DNA of 64,000 nucleotides from Akanthomyces muscarius (lineage: Eukaryota; Ascomycota; Sordariomycetes; Hypocreales; Cordycipitaceae), in the NCBI RefSeq assembly GCF_028009165.1, contig NC_079242.1:2852001-2916000 (forward strand), read 5' to 3'. Positions 52,920-64,000 of this stretch are shown in pieces. The translations under genes and the position numbers were made by a program. A model generated the notes under the pieces. It did no database searches and was not told where the DNA came from. It saw nothing but the letters and a program-made list of their open reading frames with translations. Position 1 is the stretch's first letter, and each line of letters opens with the position of its first letter.

Positions 52920-55900
52920 ATGTCCTCCTCTGTCGCCCCGGATGACAGGGGCGCGTCACGCCCTCACTCCGGCATCCTCACGCCAAGCTCGGATGGAAGC
53001 CTCAACTATGCTGGCAGTACCGCTGCCGCTTCACCGTTGACGTGGACAAAGCGACGATCCGATCCGGCTATGGAGAGGCTGCTCAAACCCTCCATTGCCG
53101 TCAAGGTTAGTAGCCGTCCATCGCAGCATCTGGGCCATCAGAAACCCCGAACAATATGCTGACGCACCTCTTCGCGATACAGCCGCACCCGCACGCCCTC
53201 CACGTACAGCCCAGGACGCTGTCGCCTCTATTCTTACTACGACGCCAAAATCTCCCCCTCGGCTGCATCGACTTCCAGGCCACAACGACCGAGAGCGCCT
53301 ACACCCGCCTCGTCGAGTCCCGCATCAAGATTCTCGACCTCGAAACCCGCATGGGCTCTACGCAGAGCGTGCTCATTGCCCGGCACGACGCCACCCGCAC
53401 GATACATGCCATTGAACGCCAGAATGACGGCCTGTACGCCATGTGCAAGCTCGGTGCCTGGGTCGACCTCGAACAGCTCGCGCAGGACGCCACTGCGCTC
53501 TGCCCCGAGCGAGTCTTCCCTGTCAAGTCAGAGGTGGCGTCGCCGCCGCAGACTTCGCTGGCGACCATGACGCCGCACATGATCAGTCAGCAGAAAAAGA
53601 AGCGCGCCGCCATCGAGGCGATCCAGTCGCTCGTGCGCAAGAAGCCCAAGGCGGAGCCCGGCCCCTCGAGCGACGAGGCGCCCCTGGCACCAGAGGTGCA
53701 ACGCCGAGTGTGGGACCAAGCACTGCGGCCTACACCAGAGATTATGATCCCGTTTGTGAAGAAGAGCATAGAAGAGACGCCCGTGCCAGAGCTCATAGCA
53801 CCTGAGGCACCAATGCCGGAGATTATGGTTCGGTATATCAAGCAAAGCGATGGTTCGGCGCCAATGCCGGAAGTCAGGATTCCGCACAACGAATCGAAAG
53901 ACGAGACCCCCATGCCAGAAGTCATGATACGGTATATCAAGCAGGACGATGGTTCGGCGCCAATGCCAGAAGTCATAATTCCGCATAACAAGTGCAGGAA
54001 ACGCGAGGAGCCAATGCCTGAAATCATGTTTCCTTGCGTGAAGCCTCACCCGGAAAACACCCCGACGGCGGCAACAATGAGCTCTCAGGCTCGTCCCCAC
54101 ACTGGGGAGACTAAAGGCGAAAGTTTAATGATGGGTGCTGCATCGGTGCTCCCACCCAGCCAACTCCATGCCCCAGCCCTCGACGACGATACACAAGACG
54201 TGGCTACCAGCATATTTGAAAACATCCGATCACATTATTTCGAAGCATTATATAAATCTATGGTGAGTGCTTTTCGTAGATACTTTCAGATTCTTATTCT
54301 AACGCGATGCGTGTAGGGATCACTTGCATACTTTGCCAAAGGCCCTTTATCACGAGCTAGATCAACATTCCTCCTTGACCTTGAGGCAAACCTCGACATG
54401 GCGGACCTCATCGAATTCCTCAAGAGCCTGATTCTCACCACGGTACAAATCGACAAGAAATACCGCGAGACCGCGCCAGAAATCATCTCGCAGCTATCCG
54501 CCCTCGTCGAAAGCTCCGACGAGACTCACTCAAAGAGGCGTAAACTCAAAAAGATGAGACTCGGAAAAAATGGCCTCTATCCCAACGAGGACGACCGCAT
54601 CCGAAAATGGTGGAATGCCAACAAGCCCGAGCTAGACGAGGAGCAGCCTTCATACACGGCTATGCAAATCAAGTCCAATTTGTCGCTGCTCCGCACCCGT
54701 GAGACACAGCTGCAGATGATTCTAATCATGGAGATTCTGGCCCTCGAGCCTCTGAAAGCCGCAGACGATGCGGCGGACAGCAGCCTTCCTGTACTCCCTG
54801 GCGCCTCCGCCTCAGGGGCTCACCGCTCGCCAGCGGCTGCCCAGACGAAGAAGAGAAATAAGCACAACCTGCCAGTTCTGATTGATGTTCACGCCGACCG
54901 CTTGACGATCTGGCAGTCGACCGCCACTGACGAGCAGCAACTAGCAGAGGATTCGCAAGCCAACAGGCAGAATCTCAATGGTAACCGCGTGCAAAAGACA
55001 TCTTCGGAACCTCTCAAGGACTTCTGTACTGATGTCATCGTGCCATTGTAAGTCATTGTGCTCCGAACCACACGTTTTTGAAAGCTAATGACCTTTAGCT
55101 TCTCGGCACGTATTCCTGAAATATGCGACGCTATTAACAGGAAGCTTGGAGGCCCTGTGATTGTGCCGACGGGCAGCGGCAAGTCCCAAAAGCGCTCAGC
55201 GAACAAGAAGGAACAAAAACCTGGCTCTGCAACCAAGAGACCTGCCGCGCCCCGGCCGCCAAGGACACTCCAGCGCGCACTATCAACAGACCAACATAGC
55301 CGAAGGAGCGTCTCTCGTGGACCGAGCAATATGATTGCTCTCATGAGATCTGCCACCTCAACATCCGTGCCTACCATAAGACGCGAGGGAAGCGAATCGG
55401 CCAATCTCAAGCGCCTGCTCAAGAAGGAGGACGAAAGCCAGAAAAGGCCGGCGCTCTCTCGCAGCAGCAGCAACGTGGCGAGCCAAGATGGGTCCAAGGC
55501 GAGCAGACAAGCCCTTGTTGACGCCCAAGTCAAGGATGCTATTGCCGCCTTGCGGAAACCAAATAGAGAGGTTGTTGGCCAAGCTATGGAAGAGGCCGAC
55601 CAGCAAAAAGCGCTCGCAGTGAAGAGTAAGTATCGTTTTATAAATTGATTCGTGGCAAAGGACTAACAGTTTTTGCAGAAGCTCGCAGGATGCAACGAAG
55701 TTCTGTTGTTAAGGCGACACCGGCAAACAACAGATTCAAAGACGTGTTTGCTTACAGCCAGGGAAATCCTGACACGCCCTTGCACCACATGGACGAGGTC
55801 ATCCCACCTTCGAGCATTGGGCCGTTTATCCCGTCCACTGGCCAGCGTATTGGCTTCCGCAACCCCATGGATCTCAACACATCGCCGGCTATTGATACCG

Positions 55901-56247
55901 TCGGCAGCACTCCGACGAAACGAGTGAATAAGGCCACGTTTCTACACCGCGGCAACGACGAGCCCTGTGTTCCGCCATCGCCCTTGGCGCGGACGAGCAA
56001 CCCAGCGCCGCACTCGCTCCCTACCAGTATGAGCGCGAATGGCCTACTGCAGCCTCCCAGGCCCAATGAGGGAACTATGAAGCAGTACCATAGCAGGGAC
56101 CACATATTTGCCACGCCGGCTAAGAAACAAAAGCACCAGCAAGTTCTTAGTGCCAGTCCTGTGGCGCAGCTGAAGCTGCAAGACCAGAACAAGCCTCAGA
56201 AATCCATCTACGACACCCTCGGCTGGGATGATGAGTACGACATTTAA
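52920..56247 (+). CDS. SLD3: DNA replication regulator Sld3
   Basis: Five exons: 52920-53105, 53183-54262, 54317-55047, 55099-55625 and 55679-56247 (1,030 aa). Introns are 77, 54, 51 and 53 bp and the phase closes throughout. The Sld3 domain lies in exons 3-4: SLAYFAKGPLSRARSTFLLD, LYPNEDDRIRKWWN and SLLRTRETQLQMILIMEILALE are characteristic. Sld3 brings Cdc45 to the loaded MCM helicase and, when phosphorylated by CDK, binds Dpb11. The C-terminal part is basic and Ser/Thr/Pro-rich with many potential CDK sites. An unusual feature is a Pro-Met-Pro-Glu repeat region at residues about 247-348 in exon 2. Introns have clear CTAAC branch sites. The gene stands alone on its strand between HTF1 and TRS65. 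Confidence 0.9.
53810..54010 (+). repeat. Intragenic tandem repeat in SLD3 (two units of 99 and 102 bp)
   Basis: Unit 1 (53810-53908) and unit 2 (53909-54010) each encode PMPE[IV]-x-[VI]RYIKQ-x-DGSA, then PMPEV-x-IPHN. The units keep frame and are also similar at DNA level. Single PMPE/PVPE motifs flank them on both sides. Confidence 0.85.
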
Positions 56248-56664
56248 CGAACGAAATACTTCTGGCTCTGAAAGGGCTAGAAGTTTTGCATTGTCCTTGG
56301 GAGCATTATTGGTGGGAACCTCTCTTTTCTTTTACACATGGGCGAGACGCATATCATTCGGAGTTTTATCATTTTTTTTTACATTGGGATTATTTGGACA
56401 ACGGCATGTGGTACAACCATTTTGGGATGTTGGCATCGGGTGGTGTTTGTTTTTTTACTTGGCATAGCATAGCATATGCATTACCCCATGTGGCGGCAGA
56501 AAGACCATGCTGCTGAACGAAGCGAAGCTAGCATATTGATACAATAACACCATGTTGCAATTTACTAGCGAGCATCAGATCATGTCATATTTGGCAGTAC
56601 ACTTTTTTGTGATGATGTAGTTTCTTTCTGATTTTTTTATAGAATATTTAAAACTTGTTTGATC
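56248..56664. other. Convergent 3' region between SLD3 and TRS65
   Basis: 417 bp, T-rich, no gene. It serves as 3' UTR and terminator region of both genes. Confidence 0.5.
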
Positions 56665-58660
56665 TCATGCGCCGAGCGGCTCTATCACCGTCGTCGGCAA
56701 GTCCCTGATATCGACGTGCTCCTGCGACCCCAGGTCCACGACGCGAATCGCCTCGATGCCCGCTATGCCGGGCCGCAGCGCGAGGAACTGCAGCTCGACG
56801 ACGTGGCAGGCGCCCGGGCCGAGCGGCCCGACGCGCGTGTCGGCGCTCAGGCACACCAGGTCGGCGCCGTCGAGGACGGCATTCTTCTGCAGCGCGTGCA
56901 GCACGTTGTCGTCCACGACGGCCGAGGCGATTTCCTTTTCGCCGTGGCGGCGCGATGCCGTCGACGGCGGGCGCACCGACGACGACCGCGCCGTCTCCGG
57001 CCGGCGGCGCCTGGGGATGGCCACGAGGGCCAGCTTGCGCGGAGATTTGGCCGGCTGCGCGGCGGTGGATGGAGGAGGAGGAGGTGTGGAAGCTTCGCTC
57101 GTGCGGTTGAGGACGTAGACGGTCCAGGAGAAGACGTCGCCGGGGCGGACGACGCCGGCCGGGGCGTTGAAGGACATGGTGATGCCGAGGTTGGGGACCG
57201 ACGCCGCGGTCTGGGCGACGACGGCGGACGCCTCGAGCATGGGCAGCGAGTCGGGGCGCGTGACGGACGGCGACTTGAGGGGCATGACGGCGCCTGCGCC
57301 GGAAGACGGGGAGGAGGCGCTGTTGTTGCTGCTGGCAATGGAGAGCTGCGCGGGGCGGTGCGCGCGCTGGATGCCCGTCGTCTCGGTCACGGGGCCGAAG
57401 CTGGGGTTCAGCGGCGTGGCAAAGTCGAGGCTCGCCGTCCAGGCCATGTCGATGCGCGGGGTGCAGACGCCCGGCGCGACCTGGATCGACGCCGAGACGA
57501 CAATGTGGAGGGTGTTGCTGGCGTCCTTGGCGTTGATGTCGAGCCGGTGCGGCCGAATCTCGTACACCAGGGTGACGTGGTCGTGCGAGACGCAGCTGAT
57601 AGGGAGTCTGAGCGCGGCGACATCGTCACCATCGTGATCGGTCAGGCTCGTAACGGTGCCGGCCGACGTCGTCAGCGCGACGCGGTCGACGAGCGCCTCG
57701 CAGTCGAGGTCGGGCGTAAAGTCAAACTCGAGCAGCGCGACGACGGTGCTCGTCGGGGGCGCCGCGCTGGGCCGCGCGAAGCGGATACGCGCGTGCACGA
57801 GCGCCGCGATCGGGAGCTGCAGCTGCGGCAGCGTGCGCAACCGCGTCAGGAGATCCTGCTGCCGGGTGACGGGGGCGACGCGCGACACGCGCAGCGCCGA
57901 CAGCCGCGGGCGCACGCCGTGCAGCGCCGGGTCGCCCGCAAAGGACTCGAGCAGGTTGAGGCCCGAGGGTACGCCGCTCTGCAGGTAGCCCGCCGTGCGG
58001 CCGCTGTCCTGGTCGGCGGCCGCCGACTGCTCGGGCTTGACGCCCGCCGAGGCGGAGAAGACGACGGACGGGCGGTGGAGGCGCATGCGCGGCCGCGAGA
58101 GCGGCACGGCGAGCTTCCATACGGCGTAGAGGTACTGCGTGGTCGAGGAGGAGTCCGAGTCGCTGCTTGCTTCCTCGTCCACGACGACAAAGGGATCGCT
58201 AATGTCGCCGACGGCGCCGACGTAGATGGACTCTGAGGCGGCCGGGGCGGGGGCGTCGCGGTTGGCTGCGGTCGGGCTGTTGACGACGTGCGCGGCCAGA
58301 GAGATCATAAGTCTCTGGAGGCTCGACTGCAGCTCCTTTTCCTCCACCCATGGCGTCTTGAGGATGAGCAAGACTTGCACCGTCTCATCTGTGAGAGTTT
58401 GGTCAGTCGTGTGAGTGAGATGAAAGGTGGGAGGAGCGGTGGGATGTGGTACCAAAGAAAAGAGTCTCGCGTTGCGGTATCGATTCTAATATGGATTTTC
58501 CTTGCTCCAAGCCTTTGAAGGCCTCGTCGAGGTCGATGTCCGTCTCGGAAGGCACCAAGTAGGTGAGATACGACAGGTCTGTGAAGCTTCCAGAGTTGTC
58601 TCGCGGCAGGGATTGTGATGGCGGCAGCTCTTCTGATATCCTCGCATCGGTTTCCGACAT
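56665..58660 (-). CDS. TRS65: TRAPPII complex subunit Trs65
   Basis: Exons are 58660-58453 and 58388-56665 with a 64-bp intron, giving 643 aa. The exon join gives RETLFF|DETVQVLLILKTPW, which matches the start of the Trs65 domain; the end (CHVVELQFLALRPGIAGIEAIRVVDLGSQEHVDIRDLP) is the family's most conserved block. Trs65 belongs to the TRAPPII complex, which activates Rab GTPases at the trans-Golgi. The protein is mostly beta-sheet-like, with Ser/Pro-rich inserts (the 330-370 and 430-490 regions). The gene is GC-rich, with long open frames on the opposite strand that are only shadows of biased codons. Confidence 0.9.
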
Positions 58661-59071
58661 GATGCGCGGAGTGTAGGTGGGACAAAATTATAACAGACCC
58701 ATAGGCTTCAGACGCTATCAAGAGCGATGCGCAGACCTCTAGGTATTTGACCCCATGAGCTTCAAATAGCAGTGGTATTGCAATAGCGACGCCCCTTGGC
58801 TAAATAGTTGTTAATACTCCGTAGAGCTAGAGCGCTGTGAGGCAGTGTGGCACAACAAGTGGATGTGGCTGGTAGAAATGTGGCTCGTGCGCCACGAACC
58901 GTTCGCCCAGGCGGCAGAAAAATTACCAGCCCGTTTGGCAAACCGTCGTCTTGCCTAGCTCCTGTCCATCCTCCTCGTTTTGCCCTTTCGCATCCCTCAA
59001 ATCATCGGCGCTACTGTCGCAAGGCTCACGGGCATCGTTATAACCACTGCACAGAGCGGTGAACTCCCAGC
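58661..59071. promoter_or_regulatory. Divergent promoter between TRS65 and PRP40
   Basis: 411 bp. Two housekeeping genes are transcribed away from it. No specific motif claimed. Confidence 0.5.
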
Positions 59072-61786
59072 ATGAACGGATACGGCGGCCAGCAGGCGCC
59101 CCCGGCGTCGCCATGGGCGGAGCACCACACGCCAGATGGAAGGGCGTACTACTACAACAGCGCAAGTCAGGTTACGCAATGGACGAAGCCAGAGGAGATG
59201 ATGACGCCAGCAGAGGTTCGTACCCAACAAGCGCCCTCCCCAACCATTGATTCTGGTGCCAGCACTAACTGATGATGCGCAGCGTGCCCTGTCGTCGCAA
59301 CCATGGAAAGAGTACACGGCCGAGGGCGGGCGCAAGTACTGGTACAACACCGAGACGAAGCAGAGCTCCTGGGAAATGCCCGATGTATTCAAGGCTGCCC
59401 TTGGCCACGGCGGTGCACCATCCGCGCCATCGTTTAATCAAGGCAACGCGCAGGCAGGCTACGATTCCCACCGCGACGGCCGCGATGGCCGTGATGGTCG
59501 TGACGGACGCGACCACCGTGAATACCGTGACAATCGTGACCAGCGCGACCGCCGTGACCGAGGAGATCACAGGGACCACCGTGATTACCGCGACCGCGAC
59601 CGCGACCGCGATTCGTACGCTGATGCCCGACAAATCGCCGCACCCATCGACCCCAAAATCAAGGCCTTTGTGCCCGCCAACGACGAACCCGACTACGCTA
59701 CACTCGAAGAGGCAGAGGCTGCCTTTGCAAAGCTGCTTCGTCGCAGCGGTGTGCAGCCAGACTGGACTTGGGAGCAGGCTATTCGCGCTTCCGCCAAGGA
59801 TCCGCAGTTTCGCGCCATCAAAGACCCTAAGGACCGTCGCGCTGCTTTTGAAAAGTACTGCCAGGATGTCGTCATGCACGACAAGGAACGCGCTGAGGAG
59901 AGAATGGCCAAGCTGCGAAGCGATTTCGAGACTATGCTGAAGCGCCACCCCGAGATTAAGCACTACACGCGATGGAAGACTGCGCGACCCATCATTGAGG
60001 GCGAGACAATCTTCCGAAGCACGAGCAACGAGAACGAGAGAAGGCATCTCTTTGAGGAATATATCCAGGGACTCAGGAGAGCTCACAAGGAGCAGCAGTC
60101 GAATCTCCGCAAAAGCGCCATGGACGGTCTCCTGGATCTGCTACCAAAGCTCAACTTGGAGCCATTTTCCGACTGGCCCAAAGCTCAGAAGGCCCTTTCC
60201 TCTACGCCCAACTTCCAGGATGACGACAAGTATAAATCTCTGACCCAGTTTGACATATTGACAGCGTTCCAAAACCACATGAAGGCACTGGAACGCGCTT
60301 TTAATGATGCCAAGCAGGAGGAAAAGAACATGACGCTACGACAGGAGCGCAAGGCCCGGGAGCATTTCAAGCCTCTGCTTGCCGAACTTCGACGTGATGG
60401 AAAGATCAAGGCTGGAACTACATGGTCACAGATCTTCCCACTTATTGAAAAGGACGAGCGCTACATTGCCATGGCTGGTAACGCAGGCTCGACAGCCCAG
60501 GAGCTCTTCTGGGACGTCATGGAAGAGGAGGAGCGCAACCTGCGTGGTCCCAGAAACCACGTGTTTGATGTTCTTGAAGTAAGCCATTATGATTACAAGA
60601 ATAAAAGCAATTACTAACTTGACACAGGACAAGAGGGTTGAAATCACACCCACAAGCGAATTAGAGGAGTTCATGTCCATTATGAAGGATGATCGACGCA
60701 CTGCTAACATTGATCCTGATATTCTTAAACTCCTCTTTGATCGGGTAAGCCACATACTTTGCTCCAGGCCAATAGATATCACACTGACAAAGACATCAGC
60801 TGCGCGAAAAGCGAACCTCGAAGCGTGACGAGGACAGGCAGCCTGACCGCCACCAGCGCCGAACAATGGACGATCTCCGCGTCTATCTGAAGCGCATGGA
60901 TCCTCCCGTCGCCCTCAGTGACACTTTTGACAAGGTACGACCACGAATACTGAAGTCTGCAGAATTCCAGTCGCTCCCGGACGATGCCCTCCATAGCGTC
61001 TTTGACAGACACATGCGCCGGCTTCGCGAGAAGGAGGAGGACTTGGAACGAGGCGTGCGACGATCCAGCGAGCGCGACGTGTCGCGCCGAGACGGCGACC
61101 GCGCGCCGCGCAGCGAACGGTCACACCGTAGCGGTGGTGCCGGCGGACGGCGACGCAGCCGCAGCCCTGCGGAGCTGGATCCCTACGAGGCGGACAGGCG
61201 CAAGGCTATTGCCGAGCGTGAGCGCAATCATCGTAAGTCCACCATGGCCGAGAACCTACTGGCTAGTGAGCGAGGCAGCGGTCGGCTCTCGCCGCCGCCG
61301 CCGCCGCCGCCGTCTTCGCGTCGCGACCGAGATGCGCGCGACCCGCGCGACTATGATCGCCCGAGCCGCCCGCGACGGGGCGACGACGATCGCGAATACG
61401 ACCGCCGCGACAGAGAGGAGGATCGGTACCGCCGTCGGGGTGCGGATCGAGGTTCGTATGACGAGCTCCCCTATGGTGATGAACGTCCGGCTGGTGCGCG
61501 CCGTCGCCGCCAGGACGAGGAAGATGACTATTCGAGGAGAGACTCGAGGGATTCCAAGGTATGTTTTTCTCTCCACTGCTCATGCAAAATTGATGGGATG
61601 GTTACTGACTGTCTACAGCGAGCGAGAAGGGATCGCTCCCGCGAACGCACTCCTGCCCGCGACGAGCGCCCACGGGCCAAGACGCCTCCTCGGGCTGCAG
61701 CCGCCACCGCCGCCGCACCAGACGCGGGTAAGGACAAGGACGCCGAGATGTTGAGCGGCAGCGAAGAGGGAGAGATTGAGGAGTAA
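59072..61786 (+). CDS. PRP40: Pre-mRNA-processing factor Prp40 (U1 snRNP)
   Basis: Exons are 59072-59215, 59283-60578, 60628-60744, 60800-61558 and 61619-61786 (827 aa). Introns are 67, 49, 55 and 60 bp and the phase closes. Two WW domains lie at about 13-45 (SPWAEHHTPDGRAYYYN, TQWTKP) and 53-85 (QPWKEYTAEGGRKYWYN, SSWEMP). Four to five FF domains follow from about 165 to 560 (for example EEAEAAFAKLLRRSGVQPDWTWEQA). Prp40 bridges the 5' splice site and branch-point factors in the early spliceosome. Between the WW and FF parts is an Arg-Asp repeat region (59461-59640), and the C-terminal 200 residues are RD/RS-rich with a proline run and an acidic end, features of metazoan-like splicing proteins and many filamentous fungi. 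Confidence 0.94.
59470..59615 (+). repeat. Arg-Asp low-complexity tract inside PRP40
   Basis: Tandem codons for DGR and then [DH]RD-type units (GRDGRDGRDGRD, DHRDHRDYRDRDRDRD). Flexible charged linker between WW and FF domains. Confidence 0.8.
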
Positions 61787-62487
61787 GAAAAAAACAACAA
61801 CAACCGAAGAACACGACTTACTGTTCGAACGTCTTTTTCAAGCTAACCGATAATGGGACGTTCCTTGAATGTGTCATTGCGGAAAACATTGCGATTCCTG
61901 CATCTCGTCGCTTCCCCTCTCTTACAAAATGATCTAGGAGCCATGCCGTACCTATTTTCGCTATCGTAGACGCATATGGCGCTTAGCAGTATATACATCG
62001 AGAGCAGAGGCTTACTGCGGAGAATAATACATCCATTTAAATATCTTTTGATTGTGTGAGCGCGCATGGAGTGAATGCGATCAAAATTGGATTTATTTCA
62101 TTTTGTAAAACTTATAGACATAAAACTTTTCTCATAAAAAACGAGCCCGTCTTCCCGCGAGGATAGGAAACGGGCACGTTTGGTGGCAAGCAGCCCTCCT
62201 ATCTTGTTCCGTTGTCCCTCAATCTGCCGTGGATGAGATTACAGCCACAAGCCGCAATACTCATCGTGGCAGGACCAGACAACAGGTGAGAGACTGCTTG
62301 CCGCCGATGTTAGTCGTCCGGCTCGTCGTCCTCGCTGGCGCCGTTTTCTGGCACCGCCAAGTCTTGGCACTCCAGGTCGACGTGGATTCCTAAGTTGCAA
62401 CTGGCTTCGCTGCCGCCCCTGCCATGCGTCTGCTCATACGGCGACTGCTGGTAGTGCGGAGGAGCTTTATCCCTATGGATGCCCTTT
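61787..62487. other. Convergent intergenic region between PRP40 and RLI1
   Basis: 701 bp between converging genes. AT-rich around 62040-62140. It holds both 3' UTRs. No gene seen. Confidence 0.5.
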
Positions 62488-64000
62488 TCAAGCAGTAACC
62501 TTATCGTCGTTGTCATCCAGGAAGAAGTAGTTGCCATTCATCTTCTGCTCCTGATCCAGCTGAGAGTCCAGCTTGTTGATACGGGGGCGATAGTTGGTGG
62601 GGTCACGGCGGAAGGTGACGTCAAGATTCTTGAGGAAAGTGTTGCAACCGGTGAGGAGGGACTCGGGGGTGTTTGCGTGCGCGTCGATACCGGGCTTGCC
62701 GTCAAAGACAATGACACGATCAGCGAGGTAGGTGGCCATGATGAAATCGTGCTCGACGACAAAGGCGGTCTTCTTGTTATGCATGATGAAACGCTTAATG
62801 ACACGCGAGGCAATGATACGCTGCTCGGAATCGAGGTAGGCAGAGGGCTCGTCGATCAGGTAGATGTCAGCAGGGAGACCAAGAGCCAGAACAATGGCCA
62901 CACGCTGCAGTTCACCACCAGACAGGTTTTTGACTTCCTGGTCAATGAAGTCGTCGAGCTTGAGAGGCTTGACGACATCCGTCTGGAACTGAGGAGACAG
63001 GAACGCGGCCTTGATCTTCTTGAAAAAGAGTTGGCGGACAGTACCATCGTACTTGGGTGTGATGGTCTGGGGCTTCATGCTGATTCTCATCTCGGGAACG
63101 CCAGCCTTGGTGTCAGGCTTGAGAGCACCGGCAAGCAGACGACAGAAGGTAGTCTTGCCAGTACCGTTCTCTCCCATCATGACAATGATCTCAGAGTCGG
63201 TGAAGTCACCAGAGTCAATACGGAGACGGAAGTTGCCAAGAGTCTTCTCCATCTTGGGGTACTTGAAAGCGCGAGAACGATCCAGGGCGTACTCGTCGGC
63301 ACCCTCGGAAATGCGGAAAGTCAGAGACTCGTCACGGAAACGCAAGTTCTCAGTAGGGATGTGACCGTCGAGGAAGATGTTGATACCTTCACGGACTGAC
63401 GAGGGCAGAGTAACCACGCCGTAGATGGCGGGCTTACCGTAGAGAACGCAGATGAAGTCGGAGAGATAGTCAAGAACGGACAAATCGTGCTCAACAACAA
63501 TGATGTAGTCATTGTCACGGAGAAGCGAGCGAATGATTCTGGCAGCAGAGAGACGCTGCTTGACATCAAGATACGAAGAAGGCTCGTCAAACATGTAGAC
63601 ATCGGCATTCTGGACACACACGGTACCAATGGCGAAACGCTGGAGCTCACCACCAGAGAGGAGGGTAATGTCACGGTCCATGATGTGATTGAGCTCGAGG
63701 ACATTGGCGACCTCCTCAGTGTTGTTGAGAGAGGCACGGCTCTCGATAAGGTGGCGGACGCTCTTCTCAGGGCCACGGACGGCCTTGGGAATCTGATCGA
63801 CATACTGGGGCTTGACGACAGCCTTCAGGTCATCCTCCAGAAGCTTGGTGAAGTAGTCTAGATGGGTGTTAGTTAGCCAGAATCACTACCATGGAAAATA
63901 AAAAAGTAACGGCTTACTCTGAAGCTCAGAACCACGGAAGTGCTTGATGACGTCCTCCCAATCAGGAGGGTTGTCGAAGCGACCCAGGTTAGGCTTGAGC
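62488..64000 (-). CDS. RLI1: ABCE1/Rli1 ribosome recycling ATPase, C-terminal part
   Basis: Partial at its 5' end. Visible exons are 64000-63918 and 63857-62488, with a 60-bp intron ([13 protein letters not shown]). The first ABC domain shows [12 protein letters not shown] and the Walker [16 protein letters not shown]. The second shows Walker [25 protein letters not shown] and [15 protein letters not shown]; both have the EHD/EHDF switch-loop histidine. The C-terminus ends as expected ([14 protein letters not shown]). The iron-sulfur N-terminal domain and the first Walker A lie beyond the window. Rli1 splits 80S ribosomes after termination and also acts in initiation; it is essential in eukaryotes. 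No degeneration is visible. Codon bias is strong, as in highly expressed genes. Confidence 0.97.

Noticed and set aside
56659..58236. 525-codon open frame on the plus strand
   Set aside because: Lies fully antisense to TRS65; it is Arg/Gly/Asp-rich, as expected from the mirror of GC-rich third positions, and has no domain.
62479..63399. 306-codon open frame on the plus strand
   Set aside because: Antisense shadow of RLI1, whose strong codon bias leaves the opposite strand open.

Overview
The window is nuclear DNA of a filamentous ascomycete, most likely a member of the Hypocreales. Genes are cut by many short introns (about 49 to 77 bp) with GT..AG ends and CTAAC/CTGAC-type branch sites. The right half carries housekeeping genes that align along their length with fungal families: the homeobox regulator HTF1, SLD3, TRS65, PRP40 and RLI1. 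The species cannot be named from the sequence alone. No tRNA, rRNA, CRISPR array or intact transposon was seen.

Positions 1-10.8 kb form an accessory block that resembles a secondary-metabolite locus. It holds the N-terminal part of an ABCC-type transporter (-), a small membrane protein with two HxxHC motifs (-), a secreted DOMON/cytochrome b561 protein (+), a clear UstYa-family (DUF3328) gene (-), a 41-codon secreted peptide gene transcribed divergently from it (+), a short Zn2Cys6 regulator (+), an Asp/Glu racemase (+) and a secreted tyrosine-phosphatase-like protein (-). The peptide has a signal sequence and then the block VTFLPKDY between two lysine pairs, the layout of a dikaritin-type RiPP precursor. 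UstYa proteins oxidatively cyclise such cores. A fungal ribosomal-peptide cluster is therefore my main discovery candidate. It is an inference from context, and the peptide gene model is ambiguous because a competing intron is possible.

Positions 12-30 kb are gene-sparse and mixed: a frameshifted membrane-protein fragment, a short GTP cyclohydrolase I, two adjacent pseudokinase-like genes, a BBE-type flavin oxidase, a sulfotransferase-like P-loop protein, a PEBP protein, a 12-TM MFS exporter, a DUF7704-like membrane protein, an unknown coiled-coil protein and a HET-domain protein.

Positions 30.5-49.1 kb (18.7 kb) have no supportable gene. This stretch lies directly upstream of the homeobox gene and contains homopolymer G/C runs, microsatellites and repeated copies of the 8-mer TACTGGTA. 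I read it as an extended regulatory or leader region, possibly with noncoding transcripts. From 49 kb onward come HTF1, SLD3 (with an internal protein repeat), TRS65, PRP40 and the 3' part of RLI1: regulation, replication initiation, vesicle traffic, splicing and ribosome recycling.

Exon borders were placed by hand from splice signals, and the reading phase was checked across every join in the multi-exon models.
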